Positions 56,299 to 64,000 of a stretch of DNA of 64,000 bases are shown piece after piece. Position numbers and translations under genes: made by a program. Source of the DNA: Candidatus Planktophila dulcis (lineage in GTDB: Bacteria > Actinomycetota > Actinomycetes > Nanopelagicales > Nanopelagicaceae); the NCBI RefSeq assembly GCF_002288225.1, contig NZ_CP016777.1, forward strand, positions 124,001 through 188,000. The letters run 5' to 3'. Below the pieces are notes generated by a model, which was not told the origin of the DNA, did not search any database, and worked only from the letters and a program-made list of their open reading frames with translations. The first letter of the stretch is position 1. Each line of letters begins with the position of its first letter.

Positions 56299-57633
56299 TT
56301 AGAGCAGACCGCTCAGGTCATCTGGAATCTCAGATGACGTTAAGAACTTCTCAGCTTCCAATAATTCTTCGGCGCTGGGCAAAATCCCACTCCAAATCTG
56401 ATCACGGGCTGCAACATCTTTTGATTCGCGCACCTTCTGCCAGAAAGCGCTCGCCTCTCGTGCAAGTTTGGGAGTTACCTCAAGTCCTAGGAGAGTTTTA
56501 AAGAGTTGTTGTGATGGCGCACTTGTTGCTCTCTGTCGCCGATTCATTTCACGAAGCTGAGCAAGTGCAGGAAGTCGCTCACCTGCTGCAAGTGTTGTGA
56601 CCTCATCAGCCCAACCATCAACAAGTGCAAGTGCTGTCTCTAACTTGGAGAGAGCTGCGCGCTGTGCTGGTGTTTCCTCCGGTGTGAAAATCCCATTATT
56701 GAGTGCAATAGTGAAAGAGTTTTCATTGGATTCAGGGTTGCCTTGCGATGGATCAAAGTTCTGCATCGCCTCCTCTGCTTGACGTTGAATTGCTTCCATA
56801 TCAATGTGAATACCTCGACCGTAATCAACGATGGCGCTGCGAATATAGGAGACAAGCCACGGGTTTGATTCAAAAAGTCTTGCTACAGCTGCTTCGCGCA
56901 GTGCATGGAAAAGATAGATCTCTGTCTTTGGTATCTCAAGGTCCTGACTCCACTTCTCAATGTTTTCAGGAATCAACAGTGGGCGCGCAGGGTCCAGAAG
57001 GGGTAGCCCCACATCATGAGCACCGGTTGCTGTTGCTGAAATTCCACCTATTGCTTGGCCTAATTGAGTAGCAATGAGAGAACCAATAAAGGTGCGCAGT
57101 AAACCTGCGATAGCGCCCATAGGTCCTGCCATCGCTTCACCAGAATCGACATCTTGTGATTGTTGGGCCATCGCATCATCGAGAAGGGATGAGATTGCTG
57201 ATGAGAGACCTGTGGCAAGTGGCTCCATCGTTGCCTGCCACCCAGCGAGAGTTTCATCTACCCAATCGAGTCGACTGACAGAGCGCTGTGATGAAGTCCC
57301 AGAGGTTGCAGGAAAGACTGTTGCTTCATTGAGCCAGAGATCTGCAATTTCAAAGGCGTTATCTACGACAGTGACATCTTTAGTTCCAAGAGGTTGAGAT
57401 CCTTGAGCTTGCACAAATTTCTTTGCCGTATCACGGACGACTGCTTGAGGAAGTGCATCTTGTGAACCTTGCGCAAAAGATGCAAAGGGGTTGACGAAAC
57501 CCGCTGGGTTAATTCCAAGTTGTTCAAATTGTTTTTGAATCTGTTCTTGCATCTGACGCATCATCGCATTTAAGTCTTCTGGCTTACCATTTTCTTCATC
57601 ACCATCATCAGGTGTGAATCCAAAAGGTGACAT
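56299..57633 (-). CDS. DUF2342 / zincin-like family protein
   Basis: 444 residues. N-terminal region with a Gln/Met-rich helix (NAMMRQMQEQIQKQFEQLG, about 22-40), then the family core: VVDNAFEIADLWLNEAT, LDWVDETLAGWQ (about 122-133), GAIAGLLR, SATATGAHDVGLPLLDP. The segment LFHALREAAVARLFESNPW (about 241-259) is where zincin-like relatives have HExxH; here it reads REAAV, so protease activity is doubtful. It corresponds to Rv3195. AGGGAG is 7 bases before the ATG. Confidence 0.87.
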   Translation of the reverse strand: MSPFGFTPDDGDEENGKPEDLNAMMRQMQEQIQKQFEQLGINPAGFVNPFASFAQGSQDALPQAVVRDTAKKFVQAQGSQPLGTKDVTVVDNAFEIADLWLNEATVFPATSGTSSQRSVSRLDWVDETLAGWQATMEPLATGLSSAISSLLDDAMAQQSQDVDSGEAMAGPMGAIAGLLRTFIGSLIATQLGQAIGGISATATGAHDVGLPLLDPARPLLIPENIEKWSQDLEIPKTEIYLFHALREAAVARLFESNPWLVSYIRSAIVDYGRGIHIDMEAIQRQAEEAMQNFDPSQGNPESNENSFTIALNNGIFTPEETPAQRAALSKLETALALVDGWADEVTTLAAGERLPALAQLREMNRRQRATSAPSQQLFKTLLGLEVTPKLAREASAFWQKVRESKDVAARDQIWSGILPSAEELLEAEKFLTSSEIPDDLSGLL

Positions 57634-57731
57634 CAGTTACTCCCTTAAGAAAAGCTAGGCCAGGTTGCGGATGGATTGATTCTATCTACAGGGTGTAACC
57701 ATCAGAGTGGGCACTTTCTTCCCAGAAGGAC

Positions 57732-57737
57732 TAAGAT
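57732..57737 (+). promoter_or_regulatory. Predicted -10 element (TAAGAT) of the 82-residue membrane protein
   Basis: TAAGAT is followed by six bases and the ATG at 57744. There is no Shine-Dalgarno, so the transcript is predicted leaderless. Confidence 0.45.
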
Positions 57738-57743
57738 TTTTAC

Positions 57744-57992
57744 ATGCCCCACACCGAATTACTCGCAGGATCAAGCGCCTTCGCAGCCCTTATCTGGTGG
57801 GTCGTTCCCGCAGCTGGCCTCATTGGGGCGATCGGTTATGTCATCTGGATCTCAAAATTCAAGTCAAAGTTTGAAACTGAAACTTCTCGCTCAGTGGGGC
57901 AATTCCAACGTTTCCAAGATTCCTTCCGCGACACAGAAATTGCTGAGCAACAATCTGTTGAACCAAAGCCCGATAAAGATTCTCTGTTGTAG
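57744..57992 (+). CDS. Small membrane protein (82 residues)
   Basis: One hydrophobic segment (about 13-35, AALIWWVVPAAGLIGAIGYVIW) follows a short N-terminus. A Lys/Glu/Gln-rich amphipathic stretch (about 38-65) and an acidic tail follow. Family not recognised by name. The predicted leaderless promoter and position just ahead of a Lon-like protease gene suggest it is real. A longer ORF in another frame covers the same bases but lacks coding character. Confidence 0.75.
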   Translation: MPHTELLAGSSAFAALIWWVVPAAGLIGAIGYVIWISKFKSKFETETSRSVGQFQRFQDSFRDTEIAEQQSVEPKPDKDSLL

Positions 57993-58009
57993 GTAGTAGT
58001 AATCCCACC

Positions 58010-58813
58010 ATGGCGCCTCGTTTCTCTAAGACTCCGCGTTTACTGACTCTCTTCTTCTCACTCTTCTTCCTCATCCCGTTAGTTACACCGGTCAACTTTG
58101 TCGTGATCCAACCTGGTGAAGGCACGCCCCTTTTTCCTAAAGTGCTGAAGGTAAAGAGCGCAGATGTTAAGACATATAAGCCCAATGGCCAGGTCTATCT
58201 TCTCTCCATTTGGGTCTCTACAGCAGATGCAAAGATTCTTGGAGCTGAAGCAATTGGCTGTTGGGCTCGCGCAGACTGTGTTCTCTTCCCTCGCTCGGCT
58301 ATATATAAACGAAATACGACATCTGTTAAGGAAGAGAAGATCGCGTTACGTGAGATGAAGCTTTCACAGAGCGATGCAATGGCTGCGACGAAGAATTATC
58401 TGAGAAAGAATTTTCCATCGATAGATATCTCCAAGCTCTCTGATAGCTCATTGAAAATTTCCCTTCCCAATACGGGTGGCCCTAGTGGTGGATTGATTTT
58501 TACTATTGGTCTCATTGATTTCTTTACACCTGTTGATATTTTGCAGGGACAGAAAGTTGCAGGATCTGGAACTATTGCAGCCGATGGAAAAGTTGGAGCA
58601 ATTGGTGGCATCTCCGAGAAGATCATTGCTGCCAAGAAGGCTGGCGCCACCGTGCTCTTCGCCTCGCGTGAAAATTGCGGAGAAATTCCGGAGAATGTGA
58701 GTGGCATCTCCGTGGTGGCCATTTCCACGCTTGAAGAAGCTATGACATACCTTCGTAAGCCACCTGATTCCAATTTTCGAGGGGTTACAGGTTGCACTAA
58801 CCTAGGTGCATGA
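58010..58813 (+). CDS. Membrane-anchored Lon-like (S16) serine protease lacking a PDZ domain
   Basis: 267 residues. N-terminal membrane anchor (about 11-30), then the YlbL/Rv3194c-type region with VFPR-like VLFPRSAIYK, SVKEEK and MKLSQSDAMAATKNYL. Directly after follows the Lon protease domain with catalytic Ser159 in GGPSGGL and Lys204 in GGISEKIIAAKKAGA, 45 residues apart as in Lon. The PDZ domain that relatives of about 340 residues carry between these parts is absent. It overlaps the UPF0182 gene by 4 bases, the Rv3194c-Rv3193c order. Confidence 0.87.
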   Translation: MAPRFSKTPRLLTLFFSLFFLIPLVTPVNFVVIQPGEGTPLFPKVLKVKSADVKTYKPNGQVYLLSIWVSTADAKILGAEAIGCWARADCVLFPRSAIYKRNTTSVKEEKIALREMKLSQSDAMAATKNYLRKNFPSIDISKLSDSSLKISLPNTGGPSGGLIFTIGLIDFFTPVDILQGQKVAGSGTIAADGKVGAIGGISEKIIAAKKAGATVLFASRENCGEIPENVSGISVVAISTLEEAMTYLRKPPDSNFRGVTGCTNLGA

Positions 58814-61614
58814 ATAGAAATCGCAATCCGCTTGTCATTACCGCAGCAATCTTGGTCGCACTCGGTGCGCTCGTTGCCTACTTCAGTGGCTTCTACATAG
58901 ATTGGCTTTGGTTCAAATCAGTTGACTTCACAACAGTGTGGTCAACGGTTCTAGTGACAAAGATTCAACTCTTTCTGATTGTTGGTCTCATTACCTCGCT
59001 TGTGATTTCTCTCAATATATTCCTCGCATATAAGCGCCGCCCACTCTATGTTCCAACAAGCATCGAAATCAGTGGCCTTGAAAGACTGCGCGCACAAGTA
59101 GAACCGATTCGCCAATGGGTATTTCTAGGAATTGTTCTTGCACTTGCTTACTTCGGTGGAACATCAGGAATGGTCTTCTGGCGTGAGTGGATGCTCTTTA
59201 AGAACTCAACAGATTTCGGTGTCAAAGATCCTCAATTCGGTCTCGACATCTCATTCTTTGCCTTCCGTCTTCCAATGTGGCAGGCAATTATTGGGTGGGC
59301 AATCTCTACCCTCGTTCTTGCAACTCTTGCATCAGCATTTATTCATTACATGTATGGCGGAATCCGTACTCAAGTACAGACAGATCGCACAACAGTTGCA
59401 GCTCGCGTGCAGATCTCTGTTCTTCTTGGTCTCATCGTTCTTCTCAAGGCTGTTGCGTATTGGTTTGATCGTTATGCGCTTGCTCTCAAGGAGAGCAGAC
59501 TCATCACAGGTCTCACCTATACAGATGTCAATGCAACACTTCCCGCCAAAGCGATTCTCTCCGCCATTGCAGTTGTCTGCGCAGTTCTCTTCTTTGCAAA
59601 TATCATCCGCCGTTCATGGCTGCTTCCAGCTGCCGGAACCGCGCTCCTTGTTGTCTCATCAGTTCTGATTGCAGGTATTTATCCAGGTGCTATTCAGCAG
59701 TTCCAGGTGAAGCCATCAGAATCATCAAAGGAAGCCCCATACATCCAGCGCAATATCGATGCGACCCGTGCTGCCTATGACCTCAATGACGTAGTGATGC
59801 AGGATTACAACGCAACCTTGTCAACGAGTGCAGGACAGCTCGCAAAGGATGCAGCAACTATTGCAAATATTCGCTTGATGGATCCAAACGTTCTTTCTGC
59901 AACATTCCGTCAGCTTCAGCAAATCAAGCCTTACTACACATTCCCAGAGTCACTCGATGTCGATCGTTACACAGTCAATGGAGTATCTCGCGATGCAGTT
60001 GTTGCGGTTCGTGAACTCAATATTGATGGCAACCCAAGCCGTAACTGGATTAACGACCACCTTGTCTATACACATGGATTTGGATTCGTAGCTGCATATG
60101 GAAATCAAGTTGATGCAGATGGAAAGCCAAACTTCCTTGTTGGCGACCTTCCACCAACAAAGGGGCTCGGAACATTCCAACCTCGCGTTTACTTCGGTGA
60201 GAACGTTCCCGATTACTCCATCATTGGCGGCAAGAAGAGCAATGCACCAGTCGAGTTTGACTACCCAGATGACACATCTGCCAATGGGCAGAAGAATTAC
60301 ACCTACACAGGTCAGGGTGGAGTTCCTGTCGGAAGCACCATCAACAAGTTGCTCTTTGCAATCAAGTATGGCGAACAGCGCATCTTGCTCTCTAACTTGA
60401 TTAACGCAGATTCAAAGATTCTCTACAACCGTTCACCTCGCGAGCGAGTTGCAAAGGTTGCTCCATGGCTCACACTTGATGGAGACCCATATCCAGCAAT
60501 TGTGGATGGAAAAATCACATGGATTATTGATGGCTACACAACAAGTGCTGGTTACCCTTATTCAAGGTCAACCTCTCTTGCAACAGCTACCAATGATGCA
60601 CTCACTGCAAACTCTGCATCCATTACTGCTCAATCAAATAGGGCTGTTAATTACATCCGTAACTCAGTGAAGGCAACTGTTGATGCATATGACGGATCAG
60701 TTACTTTGTATCAATGGGATACAAAAGATCCTGTTTTGCAGACATGGATGAAGGCATTTCCTAATACGGTCAAGCCAAAGAGCTCTATTTCTAAGGGACT
60801 TCTTGAGCACATTCGCTTCCCAGAAGATATGTTCCGCGTTCAACGCGACATCTTGAGTTCGTATCACGTCAAGAGCTCAGCTGCGTTCTATGGTGGACAA
60901 GACTTCTGGCGCGTACCTCGTGATCCATCAACATTCGGAGCTAATGCGGGCGCACAACCTCCTTATTACATGACAGTTCAGATGCCAGGTTCTGCAACTC
61001 CAGCATTCTCATTGACCACACCATTTGTTCCACGTGGTGGCCGTGAAAACCTTTCTGCATTTGCAGCAGTTAATTCAACAGCAGGTCCTGACTACGGAAA
61101 GATCACTGTGTTGCAGCTTCCACGAAGCACCAACATTGCAGGTCCTTCACAGGTAGCATCAAACTTTGAAGCAAAACCAGAGGTCGCAAATGCGCTCTCA
61201 CTCTTGCGCCAAGGTGGCTCTGATGTAGTTCTAGGAAACCTTCTTACGCTTCCAGTTGGAAATGGTCTGCTCTATGTGCAACCTGTCTATGTTCGTGCAA
61301 CAGGAAACTCATCTGCATATCCTCTCTTGCAGAAAGTCTTAGTTTCATTCGGCGATGTCATCGGATTTGATAGTTCACTCAAGGGTGCACTTGATCAAGT
61401 ATTCGGTGGAAACTCCGGAACAATCTCGACTTCAGCAAATCCAACAACATCAAATAGTTCAGCAGATGTTGCAAGTGCACTGCAAAGTGCAAAGCAAGCA
61501 ATTGCTGATGGACAAGCTGCACTTGCAAAGGGTGATTTCGCTGCATATGGTCGTGCGCAAGATCGACTTAAAGCAGCGATTGCTGCAGCAGTTGCTGCGC
61601 AATCACGTAAGTAA
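58810..61614 (+). CDS. UPF0182 family large membrane protein
   Basis: 934 residues. The first about 300 residues hold seven membrane helices (DWLWFKSVDFTTVW after the first, GVKDPQFGLDISFFAFRLP in the third loop). A large extracytoplasmic domain follows (about 310-850), with NRYTVNG-type DVDRYTVNGVSRD and RSP-RE-like NRSPRERVAKVAPWLTLDGDP. A Ser/Ala-rich linker and an Ala/Gln-rich C-terminal coiled coil end the protein. Function unknown; one of the largest conserved actinobacterial membrane proteins (Rv3193c). Start ATGA overlaps the protease stop. Confidence 0.93.
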   Translation: MNRNRNPLVITAAILVALGALVAYFSGFYIDWLWFKSVDFTTVWSTVLVTKIQLFLIVGLITSLVISLNIFLAYKRRPLYVPTSIEISGLERLRAQVEPIRQWVFLGIVLALAYFGGTSGMVFWREWMLFKNSTDFGVKDPQFGLDISFFAFRLPMWQAIIGWAISTLVLATLASAFIHYMYGGIRTQVQTDRTTVAARVQISVLLGLIVLLKAVAYWFDRYALALKESRLITGLTYTDVNATLPAKAILSAIAVVCAVLFFANIIRRSWLLPAAGTALLVVSSVLIAGIYPGAIQQFQVKPSESSKEAPYIQRNIDATRAAYDLNDVVMQDYNATLSTSAGQLAKDAATIANIRLMDPNVLSATFRQLQQIKPYYTFPESLDVDRYTVNGVSRDAVVAVRELNIDGNPSRNWINDHLVYTHGFGFVAAYGNQVDADGKPNFLVGDLPPTKGLGTFQPRVYFGENVPDYSIIGGKKSNAPVEFDYPDDTSANGQKNYTYTGQGGVPVGSTINKLLFAIKYGEQRILLSNLINADSKILYNRSPRERVAKVAPWLTLDGDPYPAIVDGKITWIIDGYTTSAGYPYSRSTSLATATNDALTANSASITAQSNRAVNYIRNSVKATVDAYDGSVTLYQWDTKDPVLQTWMKAFPNTVKPKSSISKGLLEHIRFPEDMFRVQRDILSSYHVKSSAAFYGGQDFWRVPRDPSTFGANAGAQPPYYMTVQMPGSATPAFSLTTPFVPRGGRENLSAFAAVNSTAGPDYGKITVLQLPRSTNIAGPSQVASNFEAKPEVANALSLLRQGGSDVVLGNLLTLPVGNGLLYVQPVYVRATGNSSAYPLLQKVLVSFGDVIGFDSSLKGALDQVFGGNSGTISTSANPTTSNSSADVASALQSAKQAIADGQAALAKGDFAAYGRAQDRLKAAIAAAVAAQSRK

Positions 61615-61635
61615 TTCAGTACAAACTTCACCGAT

Positions 61636-61665
61636 TTGGTAGAAGTACCTGGCTCGCTCTACACT
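61636..61665 (+). promoter_or_regulatory. Promoter of tRNA-fMet
   Basis: TTGGTA (61636-61641) and TACACT (61660-61665) are 18 bases apart; the mature tRNA starts 12 bases after the -10. Confidence 0.5.
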
Positions 61666-61676
61666 TGCACTTCCGA

Positions 61677-61753
<77 letters not shown>

Positions 61754-61760
61754 AAAGATT

Positions 61761-61785
61761 AAGGCGCCTATATAGGCGCCTTTTT
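61761..61785. terminator. Bidirectional intrinsic terminator after tRNA-fMet
   Basis: AAGGCGCCTAT/ATAGGCGCCTT (61761-61782) is a perfect 22-base palindrome followed by TTT on the plus strand and preceded by a run of A (61753-61756). It ends at the stop of the convergent P-type ATPase gene, so it can stop transcription from both sides. Confidence 0.85.
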
Positions 61786-64000
61786 CACTTTATACGCAGT
61801 GAATTGGTAACGACAAAGAGGCTACTCATCGCCATCGCAGCGGCTGCATACATCGGCGACATCAAGCCCATCGCAGCGATAGGAAGTCCGATTACGTTAT
61901 AGGTAAATGCCCAACCGAGATTTACTTTGATGGTGCGCAGGGTGCGCTTGGAAAGTGCAAGTGAATCAATAATGCTCATTAATTGAGGGCGCATGATGGT
62001 GATATCTGCTGTCGCAATTGCAGTATCTGTTCCCGTTCCCATAGCGATACTCAGATTTGCCTGAGCAAGGGCTGCTGCATCATTGACGCCATCGCCAACC
62101 ATCAGCACATGCTTTCCAACCATTTGCAGTGCTGAAATCTTGGCTAATTTTTCTTCAGGTTTTGCAGAAGCGATGATGCGATCGGAGTTAATTCCAACGA
62201 GTGCACCAACTTTTGCTGCTGCCTCTGCGTTATCTCCAGTGAGTAGCCACACATCAATATTTCGATTACGAAGCTCTGTAATAGTTGCAGAAGCATCGCC
62301 CTTAATGACATCACCTGCGGCAAAGACTGCAATAGCCACGCCATCCCACGCGAGGACGGAGACTGCATGAGAATGTGTCTGCCCATCGCGAATCGCCTGT
62401 TGAATTTCAGAATCAAAAGGAACGCAACTATGTGCGACAGAGTCAGGGGAGCCGATAATGACAACAGGTGATTTATCTCCGATGCGCACGCGTCCTGCAA
62501 CACCTACTCCTGGTGTTTGCGTGAATTCAGTGACCGGCAATTGTTCAGCGCTTCGAGAAATGCAATAAGTAGCTATTGCCTGTGAGACAGGGTGATCGCT
62601 CTGACTTTCCAGCGCTAGCGCTGAGGAGAGAACATTCTTCTCAGTGAGAATGGATGCAAATGTTGCGCCCAATACCTTCTGAGGAGATAAAGGAATAGAT
62701 GCCTGCTGCACCTTCATCGCACCGTCTGTGAGAGTTCCTGTCTTATCGAGAACTACAGTGTCGATGGATTGTGATGCTTCAAGGACTCGTGGATGGCGGA
62801 TAACAATTCCACGTAGCGCACCACGGCCTGATGCGACGAGAAGCGCAACAGGTGTTGCAAGCCCCAGAGCGCATGGGCATGCAATCACAAGGACTGTGAT
62901 TGCAGTTGAGATTGAGTATGTCAACGACTTATCGCCTAAGTAATACCAGCCAGCAAATGTTCCAATTGCAAGCACGGTAACGACCGGAACAAAAATAGAT
63001 GCAATCTTGTCAGCAAGTGCCTGAATAGGAGCCTTGGTACCTTGGGCTGTAACAACCATCGCAGTGATTCGTGCTAGTTCTGTATCGCTACCAATTCGAG
63101 TTGCTCGCACAATGATGCGACCATTGTTATTGAGTGCTGATCCAATGACGTTCATACCAGGAGTAATCTCAATTGGTTTTGATTCACCAGTGATGAGTGA
63201 GTTATCAACGGTGCTCTGACCTGAGATAACAACACCATCTGTTGCGATTCGAGCACCAGGCTTTACGACAAATTCATCGCCTATAACTAAATGTGAGATT
63301 GGAATAAGCACTTCGGTGCCATTGCGAAGGACGGCGACTTCTTTTTCGCCAAGAGCTAAGAGAGTAGAGAGAGCGCTGCCCGCACTTCTCTTTGCGCGAG
63401 TTTCAAGGTATCGACCAAGAATGACAAAGAGGAGGACGCCTGCAGCAACTTCGGTGTAGACATCACCTTGGTTTGTATAGGTTGCATAGATTGACCATAT
63501 ATACGCACTCAAAGATCCAAGTGAAATCAGCGTATCCATCGTTGGATGCAAGATGTTTCTTATAGCTGCTCGGTGAATAGGAAAGGCCACAATGAAGATG
63601 AGGGGTGCTGTAATTGCAAGTACGAGCCAGGAAGCAAAGAGATGATCGGCATGAGGCGGAAGTGCGATGGAGTAATTGGTAAATAGCTCAATCAACCAAT
63701 CATTAATGGGTTGATGCCAACTCATCACCATAGAGATTGCAATCGAAGGAACGGCTAAGACAATAGCGAAGAGGAGCGCGCGTGCTGCACCTTTGCGATG
63801 CAGTGCTGGATCTGCGCTATCTTTCAACAGAGTTGCGCTATATCCCGCAGATTTGATTTTCTTCATCACAACATCAGGTGAAAGATCTGCAGGTCTGACT
63901 ATGTGAACGGTCTCTGATGCGAAATTAACTGAGGCTGTGACGCCATCAATCTCATTGAGTGCGCGCTCGATGCTATTGACGCAAGAAGAACAGGTCATGC
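61785..64000 (-). CDS. copA: Copper-type P1B ATPase (5' end beyond the window)
   Basis: At least 738 residues. An N-terminal metal-binding domain MTCSSC opens the visible part; the preceding partial codon would fit the usual Gly of GMTC, so the true start is outside. Membrane CPC motif is in ACPCALGLATP, the TGES loop is present (ITGESKPIE), phosphorylation site DKTGTLTDG, and hinge VGDGVNDAAAL. The MxxSS end is normal. Exports Cu(I) or a similar metal. It converges on tRNA-fMet across a palindromic terminator. Confidence 0.94.
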   Translation of the reverse strand, partial: MTCSSCVNSIERALNEIDGVTASVNFASETVHIVRPADLSPDVVMKKIKSAGYSATLLKDSADPALHRKGAARALLFAIVLAVPSIAISMVMSWHQPINDWLIELFTNYSIALPPHADHLFASWLVLAITAPLIFIVAFPIHRAAIRNILHPTMDTLISLGSLSAYIWSIYATYTNQGDVYTEVAAGVLLFVILGRYLETRAKRSAGSALSTLLALGEKEVAVLRNGTEVLIPISHLVIGDEFVVKPGARIATDGVVISGQSTVDNSLITGESKPIEITPGMNVIGSALNNNGRIIVRATRIGSDTELARITAMVVTAQGTKAPIQALADKIASIFVPVVTVLAIGTFAGWYYLGDKSLTYSISTAITVLVIACPCALGLATPVALLVASGRGALRGIVIRHPRVLEASQSIDTVVLDKTGTLTDGAMKVQQASIPLSPQKVLGATFASILTEKNVLSSALALESQSDHPVSQAIATYCISRSAEQLPVTEFTQTPGVGVAGRVRIGDKSPVVIIGSPDSVAHSCVPFDSEIQQAIRDGQTHSHAVSVLAWDGVAIAVFAAGDVIKGDASATITELRNRNIDVWLLTGDNAEAAAKVGALVGINSDRIIASAKPEEKLAKISALQMVGKHVLMVGDGVNDAAALAQANLSIAMGTGTDTAIATADITIMRPQLMSIIDSLALSKRTLRTIKVNLGWAFTYNVIGLPIAAMGLMSPMYAAAAMAMSSLFVVTNSLRIK

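Noticed and set aside
57676-57996. Longer 106-codon ORF overlapping the 82-residue membrane protein in another frame
   Set aside because: Its product is a run of Ser/Gln/Leu without domains, while the other frame has a membrane helix, charged tail and a predicted promoter 6 bases from its ATG.

Overview
The window looks like a contiguous piece of chromosome from a small-genome, free-living actinobacterium. The best guess is the freshwater acI / Nanopelagicales group (Planktophila-like). The evidence for this is: moderate G+C by eye rather than the high G+C of most actinobacteria; almost no intergenic space; actinobacteria-only families (WhiB7, AdnAB, family-5 UDG, DUF501, DUF3817, DUF4307, UPF0182, DUF2342); and gene order that, from memory, follows Mycobacterium tuberculosis in three blocks. 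The species call is inference. Layout. (1) 1-23.2 kb matches the Rv0995-Rv1026 neighbourhood: partial RimJ-like acetyltransferase, membrane protein, protein mannosyltransferase, rsmI-metG-tatD-ksgA-ispE, a MarR regulator, tRNA-Gln, glmU-prs-rplY-pth, PEP carboxylase divergent from mfd, a lipoprotein, mazG, enolase, a DivIC/FtsB protein, DUF501, ppx, udgB and an atypical tRNA-Leu. (2) 23.4-41.2 kb: Bax-inhibitor-like protein, MFS exporter, ABC-2 exporter, greA-DUF4307, SURF1, PhoH-type PIN-helicase, a lysozyme-like secreted protein, class I fumarase with xseAB, ispH, a hydrolase, rmuC, ychF and typA. (3) 41.2-61.6 kb matches Rv3202c-Rv3193c: adnA-adnB, katG and an EEP hydrolase set between adnB and nudC, nudC-uvrD2, whiB7 with its upstream small ORF and attenuator, a ThiF-like protein, small Zn-ribbon, YgjP-like peptidase, DUF2342, PDZ-less Lon-like protease and UPF0182. 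It closes with tRNA-fMet and a copper-type P1B ATPase cut by the window edge. How it works together: most genes are housekeeping (ribosome maturation, isoprenoid and peptidoglycan precursor supply, PRPP, glycolysis/anaplerosis) with a strong genome-maintenance share (Mfd, UdgB, XseAB, RmuC, AdnAB, UvrD2) and stress functions (KatG, WhiB7, exporters). Regulation is compact. About eighteen genes have a TANNNT-like hexamer 6-9 bases before the start codon, which predicts leaderless mRNAs, and three divergent pairs share 18-26 bp with back-to-back or overlapping -10 hexamers. Most interesting stretches: the whiB7 leader (53157-53530) with a 61-codon ORF and an intrinsic terminator; a two-stem hairpin ending in a T-tract at 56199-56280 that no gene explains; the short-variable-loop tRNA-Leu(UAA); and the shared bidirectional leaderless promoters. 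No rRNA, insertion sequence, prophage or CRISPR array was seen, and no gene-free stretch exceeds 300 bases.
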